Assembly: GCA_016648135.1 (NCBI GenBank)
Contig: JADDOH010010134.1
Location: 48,989 to 112,988, forward strand
Reading direction: 5' to 3'
DNA: 64,000 nucleotides
DNA from: Agrypnia vestita
Taxonomy: Eukaryota; Arthropoda; Insecta; Trichoptera; Phryganeidae
In this document: piece after piece, positions 56,838 through 64,000 of the stretch
How positions within the stretch are numbered: position 1 is the stretch's first letter
Layout of the letters: each line of letters begins with the position of its first letter
Position numbers and translations under genes: made by a program
The notes under the pieces: generated by a model
The model's input: the letters and a program-made list of their open reading frames with translations, nothing else
Told to the model about the DNA's origin: nothing
Database searches by the model: none

Positions 56838-57262
56838 TTTTTTTTTCCTTTCTTTTACCTCGTGGCGTCTATTTGCTTGACGAAAGAACTTTGTATCGAA
56901 GTTAACCCTTTTCCCGTGATCCAATCGAGCTGAAACTTTGCTAGCACACTCGTGGTGACTATCAAGAAGATCTATCAAATTTTCGTTAAAAAATAATAAT
57001 AATTATAGCATAATTTTGGATTTTACAAATTTTTAATGGTTTTTTCATACAAGTTGTATGGAGATTCCGACGCATAAGGTAGACATGAAACCCGAAAATA
57101 AGAAAGGGACTATTGTAAATACTTCGTTTTAATTGGTTACTTTTTAGAGATTTTTGACATGTTTCATTTACAGTCAATCAATTATTTAATTACATGATGG
57201 TAAACTTAATTTACAAAGAAAGGGAGTTAAATAAAAACTTGGTTTTTATGGGTTAGTTTTTT
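56838..57262 (+). mobile_element. CTCCCTTTCTT-family MITE, diverged, possibly composite
   Basis: Begins ttttcctttcttttacctcg and keeps cgtgatccaatcgagctgaa and gcataattttggat. A first end aagaaagggactattgtaaa is at 57100 and a better one, aagaaagggagttaaataaa then acttggtttttatgggtta, at 57218-57262. Confidence 0.68.
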
Positions 57263-57269
57263 TTAAATA

Positions 57270-57900
57270 AATTCAAAAAGGTTTTTTTTCATTCTGTATT
57301 TTGCATTTGGCTAAAAAGGTGTATTGAATTTTCATTCATCACATCACTTAAGAATAAGGTAAAAATTAACTTTTTGATTCGTTTGACAGTAGAAATAAAA
57401 TGGTAAAATGTATGATCACATTTGAAATGTACGAACATTGTGTGTGATGAATGAAGGCTTAACCGCTGATGAAGTATTAGAATATTTGATCGTAAATTTT
57501 CATTAACCCCGCTCTTGCGCTACGCTACATGGTGACGACTTAATTGGAAAATGTGTGATATTACCAAGTCAATTATTTTTTAATTATAATCAACTCTTTC
57601 AGAATTTCGAAACGCGGCTAGGCCGGGACGACCCAATCAAACGCCAGTCTGTATCATAAATTGAAAAGAAACTCTAATTAACTTTGGACATAAAGGGGGT
57701 GAGTTGTGCTGAACCCTCGTGGCGTCTGCACTCATCCCCTCGCACCTGTATTACACAAATTATTGACAACAAAGCAAGCATGGAACAAAATACTGTTGAT
57801 TGATTCGGAAATATTACGAATGGATACTTTTTATAATCATCAAAATACGTTCGCTAGGTGTGCTTGGGTGCGTACTGCTATATAACGAAAGACCAAATCC
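57270..57900. other. Intron 6 stretch with a GC-richer repeat-free block
   Basis: 57590-57760 is less AT-rich (gaaacgcggctaggccggga, tggacataaagggggtgagt) without recognised repeat or exon. The rest shows nothing. Confidence 0.3.
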
Positions 57901-58284
57901 CTTGTTATATGTTAATTTGGAAGAACACTAAGAAAAGATCTTGAACAGTCTACAAATATCTGCAACCTTCGGGAGATGGCTGGAACAACCTAGAAGCGAC
58001 GAAAACCTTCTCCTAAATACTAGAATGGAAAACCAGTGTTTGTGAATAAATAGCGGGTCTAGGCCGCGGCGCAGAGGAGTTTGTTTTGACATTTCGATCG
58101 GTGCAAAGTGAGCCGTGGATGATGGCCGGTGTGGTCAGTCGTGGAATTTCGAGGCGACGGATATCGAGTGAAATAATCGAACGAGTTCTTACCGATAGGT
58201 GCGAAATAAATAAGTTCGACTTACGTGTGCGAAAATTTGATGGATTGTTCTAACGAGTCTTAAATAAGTGTTAAGGTTGTTATT

Positions 58285-58576
58285 ACGGTCGTTAGACATA
58301 TCTACACAAACCAAACGCAATATCGCTACACGGTTGAAGGAACGTATTGGAGCAATTAAAAACAACAAATTCAATATATTGGCAATCTGCCAACACGCAT
58401 CCAAAGAGAATCTCTGTCACTTCATCAGATTTCACAAGACAAAAATCTTATCAACAGAACCGCACCTTATACCCAGATTAGTGAGGGAGTCCATTGAAAT
58501 ATTCAAACATCCCAATTTCAATAGAGATGACACTTACAAAATATCAAATATTTGGCGCCTGTTCTTACGGCATTAA
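58285..58576 (+). pseudogene. Penelope GIY-YIG endonuclease C-terminal part
   Basis: Penelope-like elements encode an RT joined to a GIY-YIG endonuclease that nicks the target. The frame reads TQTKRNIATRLKERIGAIKN then SKENLCHFIRFHKTKILSTE, PRLVRESIEIFKHP and NFNRDDTYKISNIW. LKERI, the H in CQHAS, the EP and R.S.EI.KHP..NRDD blocks follow the usual order from the ARL.EH region to the tail. The GIY and YIG motifs are upstream and lost by truncation. Confidence 0.8.
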
Positions 58577-58745
58577 TTCAACCTTTGAGTTTTCTTTGAG
58601 AGAAGTCCGCCGACGTAACTAGTACATATTTCACACTGGCGACCTCTATCGCAGAAGAAGTGAACACTCCACAACAAAGTGCATATAATTTACGCCCTCG
58701 GAAGCATTAATCAGTCCGCCCTTTACCTCCGCGGGTACAGGTCGT

Positions 58746-58789
58746 CCTCCTGATGACGTTGAATGAGAATTCAATGAAACGTCGAGAAT
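58746..58789 (+). ncRNA. Hammerhead-like ribozyme motif, family 2
   Basis: CTGATGA (58750-58756), stem II GTTGAAT / ATTCAAT with loop GAGA, GAAA (58776-58779), C, GTC (58781-58783). Stem I: CTC before the core and GAG after the triplet. Compared with 7262-7309 the stem II bases differ yet still pair (one G-T). It lies 174 bp after the Penelope stop codon. Confidence 0.62.
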
Positions 58790-59034
58790 CGTTCTCGAAA
58801 AAACATATGGTTCGTATAAAATATCCGTAACCAGTTAGTTAAATCTTAAATAAGTTTTACTCAGCGATAAAAAAGAGTTCATAGTCGAGTAATAAAAAGT
58901 GGCGATATGTGATTTCAACAACAGTGTTTTAATTAAATTCGTGTTAATAATTAATCATTGATTAATAGGTATATCGCTTATTAATTTCCAGTGTTTTCAC
59001 TTGCCTCTCAAAGCCACGACGGGTGACAATATTT

Positions 59035-59110
59035 TAAATTCTATCTGCGCTGTATAAAAGCAAATATAATTTATGCATATAATAGAAATGCATACAGCAC
59101 AGATAGATTA
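59035..59110. repeat. Short inverted repeat (ATCTGYGCTGTATGC)
   Basis: tctatctgcgctgtat and gcatacagcacagataga flank an AT-rich centre; about 75 bp in all, abutting the LTR end. Confidence 0.65.
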
Positions 59111-59514
59111 TATACAGAAAGCAGTATGCCGTGTAATAGTAGTAGTAACAACATTATATCACAGCATCCATACAAATTTTCATTGCGATTGGTTGAGTAA
59201 TTGTAGTTGAATAATTTCTCTCAAATCACAAAACTCCCAAACCGAGATTTCTGGTGGTGTCCTCGGAGGCCAGGCTTGGACTGCTATCTCTAGGACCACT
59301 GTATGACCCGCAATTCTAAATGGTACCTATGGAAGAACAGTGAAACAGGCTCACGAAAGAATAATGAAAACCAACTCAAATCACTCCTGTTGGGCTGGAG
59401 TGAAAACGTTAGACCAAGATCTGAATGAGCACATATTATGAAATTTTAAAATTGCAAGGACTGACATGACTAGTAAAATAGAATTTTTCGTAGAGAAAAT
59501 ACAAAGAGACAGTT

Positions 59515-59755
59515 ACTCAACACAGTAAAGCTCCGTGCATTTATAATGAGAGGCGAAAAGTACTCTATTCTTCAAGGAAGATTGAGGGTCGCAGAGGGGT
59601 CGGAAGGAGGCGGCATTCCTGGCTTCGAAACATCCGAGAGTGGACCGGGATGAGAAGCGTGGAAAAGCTGTTCCGCACTGCCCTGGACAGGGAAACTTCC
59701 TCCCAGATGATCGGCGACTTCGGGGGGAATCGACAGGGCACTTGAAGAAGAAGAA
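59515..59755 (+). pseudogene. Non-LTR retrotransposon 3' coding tail
   Basis: One + frame reads SRKIEGRRGVGRRRHSWLRN then IREWTGMRSVEKLFRTALDR and a stop after GNRQGT, matching the GRRG.GRR..SWL.N.R.W......LFR.A tail of lepidopteran-type RTE-like elements. A short GAA run near 59745 may be its tail. Confidence 0.78.
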
Positions 59756-59847
59756 GAATGTTACACCAAGCACAGATAAAATGTGACATTCAGTATTTTC
59801 AAATCATAATGTATCGTTCCAACTAATTTTATGCGTTATCTGGGACT

Positions 59848-60001
59848 GTCTAAGTCCCGGTTGTTTCAAGTTGGATTAAAATAAAAGTTCGTTTTAAGTA
59901 TAGATTTTTACGGAACCGGATCGTTTGATTAGTGGAAAACACAAAAATCTATACTTCAAACGAACTTTTACTTTGATCCAACTTGAAAGAACCGGCCCTT
60001 A
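59848..60001. mobile_element. Small MITE with long inverted ends
   Basis: Arms of about 55 bp: cccggttgtttcaagttgga, aaagttcgttttaagtatag and their complements at 59946-59996. The outer ends read TAAGTCCCGG and CCGGCCCTTA, possibly TA or TTAA target sites. Confidence 0.8.
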
Positions 60002-60004
60002 ATG

Positions 60005-61815
60005 TACGATGTATCGAAGTAACTACATATTTAATATTAATGTTTTGTACATTGGATGAGTGTGCTTTTTGATTTCTACCAAAAGACAGTCAGGTGAATA
60101 AAATCTTAATATAAAAATACACTTTCATCATATGTGGGGTATTAAAGTATATGGGGTATAAATGCAGTCACCGAGGATAACTAAATTAAAATATACTTAA
60201 CTCTATATTCAATGCATCTATCTCTTCCAAAATCATGTTGCCTTTAAATTTATAGGCTGTTTTCTCGTTAAATCTCGAATTCAGTACATTATAAATTAGT
60301 AATCCTCGATGACTGTATTAATTTTTTTTTTAATATTGCTGTCTTTGCTTTTAAACCCGACACATCACATAAATTAACAAATGAAGAAAGCAAAAGAATA
60401 TATAGATATACAGCAAAAGTATATAAAAAAATTTAAAGGGTATAATAATTGGTGCTATACAAATGCACAGTTTATAACACAATCAGAGGATAGTCAGGAA
60501 CCCACGGCAGAGTAACCGAAAAAAAGTATAATGTATTCAAAAAACTGGATTTCACTCAACACAGGTAAACACACTCATACATATGTTGCACAGGAGAAGT
60601 TGCGAAGTACATACATACAAGTATCTCGAATAGAAGTTTGAGAAAGTTGGCTGGTAAGATAACGCTTTGCAAAAGATTTAGTTTAGTTTTTGATTAAACT
60701 TCTTAACAATCCGACACACCCACAGCTTAAGATTACAATGTATGAACGTTTAAGTATTTTTTTTTTCCACCCGAGTTACATAATTCGTTGCTCAAATATA
60801 TTAAAAAATATTGAAGCCCAAACATTTCAAGTAAACTCTGATCGAGCATGTGTCCAAGAGATGTCCAGAGACAGATAGGTACTAAGCGTGATCAACGACA
60901 TGATTTATGAGCGTAACATGTTGAGAAGAGATCACGTTACAAGAACAATGTTTGTCTTGACACTAATAAAAGGTCAATTATCAATATTTATATTGATAAT
61001 GTATTTATTTAATTATTGTTTTTTTATATATGACTACATAAATACTTTTCAAAAGATGAATAGGTATATTTAAAATAGAGACATCAATAGAATAAAAGAA
61101 AACTAAGAAAAAAAATTGCATCCTATTTAAATGTGTAATCTAATTAAAAATTTCAATTTTCGAATTTAATATTACATAGATATTCTATAGTTGCATTTTC
61201 GTGTCTAATTAAATACCTATTGTTTATTTTTTAAATTTATTTTATTAAATTTATATTTATTATTAAAAAAATATATATATTTAATATCAAAATAATTTAC
61301 GGTTTTAATTAAAACTAGTACTTTTGGCTCGCTCAATGGTCGTAAAATGTACCTCATATATCAAAAAATATATTTCTTGTTTTTACGTATTGTATTTGTA
61401 ATTGAATGCTATTTTTCTGATACTAAATGGCCAGTATTAGATTTACAATATATTTATTTAAGTTCATTCTGATAGTTTGTTAGCACTCCTTAGTTCGGGA
61501 AAATTTAACTTTTTTTTACAAACTTATCTTAAAATTTTCATTTTGTAACGATTATAAGTAATCTGATAAAAATATATTAAAATAAAACGACATCTTTAAC
61601 TCTATCATCTATGAAAAATCACGTAAAATCAAAATATTCAGAAAAATTGGCTCGTCTGAGCGAGCAATCTGAAATTGCAACTATTAATAACTACCTGCAC
61701 TTATAGCCACAAGGAAATGCAAAAAAATACGATTTTAGTACACTTTTGTCTATGACCTTAATCCTGTAACCTATAGAAATATTTTAGACACATACTGAAA
61801 GTGATTATCTTATAA
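60005..61815. other. AT-rich intron 6 stretch, nothing recognised
   Basis: No supported gene or repeat; a weak inverted pair (gcagtcaccgaggataac and gtaatcctcgatgactg, 60164-60326) may mark an old MITE. Confidence 0.45.
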
Positions 61816-61819
61816 GCAG

Positions 61820-61977
61820 GGAACGGGTCCCCTGGTCACCATCGTGGCCCAGTACAAGCCCGAGGAGTACAGATGTCTGGAGGCCAAGATCCGAGAGCTG
61901 AACATGCAGATCCTCAGGGACCGGCTGGCCAGCGGCGGCGAGCTCACCAAGTCTGAGGAGAACCTCTTCTATAGAAG
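61820..61977 (+). CDS. dlg1: Discs-large-like exon: end of PDZ3 and PDZ3-SH3 linker
   Basis: Read in phase 0 after an ataagcag acceptor: GTGPLVTIVAQYKPEEY, the last PDZ3 strand and the AQYKPEEY motif that is a hallmark of Dlg/PSD-95, then a helical stretch RCLEAKIRELNMQILRDRLA and SGGELTKSEENLFYR. It ends two bases into a codon at a gtacgg donor. An alternative acceptor three bases earlier would add one Gln; the chosen start gives the usual number of residues between ALK and VTIVAQ. In Dlg the next segment opens the SH3 domain (FYIRALFDYD-like), so NLFYR may be its first strand. No continuation exon was found in the remaining 2 kb. Confidence 0.88.
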
Positions 61978-62028
61978 GTACGGAATTTCTTCGTAACAGA
62001 GTATTGCTAAAACATACCCTCTTACGCC

Positions 62029-62502
62029 CGTAGCACACCTCCGCTGCGAAACCCCAGTAGCGAAACCGCTGCAGGAATTCCGCTGCGGTCAAGTATAATT
62101 CAAGTAGCGGAACTGGGCGCGGAACGCCACGCGAGAGTTGAGTTCCTCTCCATGCCTGCAATTTTTTCATGTTATTTGTATAGTTTGGATGACTCAATAA
62201 ATAAAGAATAGGTCTATTTCTGACCTCTTGTATTAATTTTTCAGTAAAATCGACATCCAGAAGTTTCGCTTTTTAAATTTTGTCGACTTCCAGAAAGACA
62301 TGCGGAAACAACGCGGCACGGCGGCCGGTGCGCGAGGGTGTAACTGGCGTCGAAGCAGATCGAAATAGATAGAATTATAGTCAAATCTATACGCTAGAAC
62401 AGGCAGTTTCGCTTCTGTTCCGTCTCTTCTACAAAGGACAAGTCATGGCGAAACTAGTGCGGTTTCGCTGCTGTGATTTCGCAACGGAGGTGTGCTACAG
62501 GT
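62029..62502. mobile_element. MITE with GTAGCACACCTCCG ends
   Basis: The left end gtagcacacctccgctgcga and right end tcgcaacggaggtgtgctac are inverted, about 22 bp with one mismatch, enclosing 430 bp with further gcgaaac / gtttcgc repeats. It begins 52 bp after the last exon donor. Confidence 0.82.
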
Positions 62503-62504
62503 GT

Positions 62505-64000
62505 TAAGGCCAGTTACATCAATTTGGATTAACTGACAGTTTTAACTGTAAATGTCGTTTAAGCCGGTGCGCATGCGCCCAATGCGCGATTTTTAACCAT
62601 GTCATCAAAATCGTTTTTATTAAATTTTTCTACGTTGTAGTGTCAGTAACGCCAGTAACGTGCGCATACCTGAGATTCACAGTTTAAATTGTCGTCCCCA
62701 ACTATTGTCCAAATTCTAGTACACTTTTAAGTGAATTGGTTTATTCAGTTTAAGTCTTTTGTATCACATGATATCGCCAACCATTTTGGTTTCGCCGATC
62801 GAATTCGGCAGCCTCTCCAATTGAATCTAAAAAATTGGGCCCTAATGTGAAATTGAAGAACTCGCGGTATATGTTTTGTGTAAGACAAAGTACCAGTTAT
62901 ATTTACATTTCAATAATAAGTATAAAATTGGTCTTTTTTCTTGTTATATTTACATTTTTATGACGAAAAAATATGTGTGTTTTAGGTAAATTAATGTGTA
63001 CACTCGCAACTGTTAAACTTACTGTGATAAATAAAATTTATCTCTGTCCTTAGTTATGTCTACATTAATGCTGGAAAGACTAGAAACATGTTATCGATTC
63101 CGATATCAATTTTCTATTCCTGCTTCAGAAATAAAAGATCTTCAAACTCAGCACGTATGAGTAAAGTAAAATGGATCCACTGAATTTTAACTTAACAGAA
63201 AAAGCGATTTGACATTTTTTCATATTTTTTCGATGCTGATATAATTTTATTTTCTGTAAAATAACTTTTAAGTATTTATATTTTACCTTTGTTGCAGGTA
63301 ACTGTTTTAAAAAGAGTTGCTGGAAAAAAGTGTTAAAAGTGAAAAATGACTTTGATTGACGAAAAAGGACTCGAATTGTAACTGCTATCAAAATTTTCAT
63401 CACTTTAAATTGTTAATATAGTGCTACCAACTAATGCATTTCGTGAGAGGATCCCTGAGGTCACTATAAGTCAATCTCTCATGGTTTTAAATAATTTAAC
63501 AGTGCATTAAAAGATTTATTATATTTTTAATGCACTCTCAATGCCAACATCGGTGAAAGGATGAAAGAGACAGACATATAGGAACATTAGCGAACTTCTA
63601 CGCGAAATAATATTTCATTGGAAATGAAATCGTGATACAGATTGTATATATTATATATTTAAGAAATTTCAATGTACATATTTTGAGAGTCAAGTATTAC
63701 AATAACATATTTAAAACGAATATTAATTATATATATTACGTCACTGTATTATTAAGTGATAAGATTTTTTGTAAAAAGTTTTCATTTTTAATTTTTTTAT
63801 TAAAATGCAGCCATTCAAGGAATTTAAAAAAATATATACGTTAAGATATATTTTGATGTATTGTTGTAAATAGTGTTTTTTATTAATTTTAAAATGCCTA
63901 GAATACTTTACATATCTTTAAAATTATAATCGATAAATGTGTTATAATTCTAAGGATAGAAAACTGGGCATTCATTTTAATGAAATAAATGAAATTTTGT
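62505..64000. other. Intron sequence after the last exon, nothing recognised
   Basis: No SH3-encoding exon or other gene was found. A small hairpin agtgcattaaaa / ttttaatgcact is at 63500-63536. Confidence 0.45.

Larger units (their letters stand above)
58270..58843 (+). mobile_element. Penelope-like element, 5'-truncated insertion
   Basis: Perfect 12-bp duplications TCTTAAATAAGT (58258-58269 and 58844-58855) bound it inside the LTR. It contains the end of the GIY-YIG coding region, a stop, a 3' untranslated region and a hammerhead-like site near the 3' end. Confidence 0.88.
57903..59028 (+). mobile_element. Solo LTR, copy 3, interrupted by a Penelope-like insertion
   Basis: TGTTATATG at the left and cacgacgggtgaca at the right. 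Removing the 574-bp insertion plus one 12-bp duplication leaves 540 bp, the same length as copy 1. It shares the aaccttcgggagatggctgg zone and the gtgttttcacttgcctctca end with the other copies. Confidence 0.75.

Noticed and set aside
62245..62343. Possible terminal exon after tttttcag, in the right phase for the last Dlg exon
   Set aside because: It lies wholly inside the GTAGCACACCTCCG MITE and encodes nothing like an SH3 domain before a stop.
1..64000. CRISPR arrays, operons, bacterial promoters
   Set aside because: The window is eukaryotic; the tandem repeats lack spacer structure.
62505..64000. SH3 or guanylate-kinase exon of the Dlg gene
   Set aside because: All frames scanned for an ALFDYD-like start or GUK motif; none found.

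Overview
The window looks like insect genomic DNA: AT-rich, with large introns and a dense load of decayed transposable elements (mariner, piggyBac, hAT, PIF/Harbinger, non-LTR, LTR and Penelope-like elements, and tRNA-derived SINEs). It also holds an interstitial CCTAA array, the insect-type telomeric pentamer. The non-LTR tail fragments resemble those common in Lepidoptera, but the order is not proven. There is no sign of bacterial gene organisation.

The only host gene I can support is a Discs-large (Dlg, MAGUK) type gene on the + strand, running from before position 2876 to beyond 61977. Seven exons chain together with matching phases: 2876-3076, 13828-13908, 30410-30619, 44568-44700, 45616-45682, 53675-53885 and 61820-61977. 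They encode PDZ1, PDZ2, a short linker, PDZ3 and the start of the PDZ3-SH3 linker, about 353 residues in all. The N-terminal L27 part and the SH3 and guanylate-kinase parts are outside the window. The exons are strongly GC-rich against AT-rich introns. The protein diverges from the usual Dlg sequence (PDZ3 has RLGM instead of GLGF), so it is either a fast-evolving ortholog or a paralog.

Everything else is intronic or flanking. Intron 1 (3077-13827) has a reverse-transcriptase scrap, Penelope-like remnants, a CTCCCTTTCTT-ended MITE family, SINEs and a 52-bp tandem repeat. Intron 2 (13909-30409) has a mariner nested in a piggyBac, a PIF/Harbinger element nested in a hAT element with a clear 8-bp target duplication, a solo LTR and two copies of a 129-bp-period repeat. 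Intron 3 (30620-44567) has non-LTR scraps, a second PIF copy and an unusual GCATGC-rich inverted-repeat element. Intron 4 (44701-45615) is short. Introns 5 (45683-53674) and 6 (53886-61819) contain Penelope-like elements, palindromic elements, the telomere-like array and a solo LTR carrying a Penelope insertion.

The most striking system is a set of sites with a hammerhead-ribozyme-like core: CTGANGA, a stem II hairpin, GAAA, then a short palindrome ending in GTC or GTT. They recur in several sequence families. Two lie just downstream of recognisable Penelope GIY-YIG endonuclease tail fragments, and those insertions are bounded by perfect 12-bp target duplications. Several sites are arranged as head-to-head inverted pairs.
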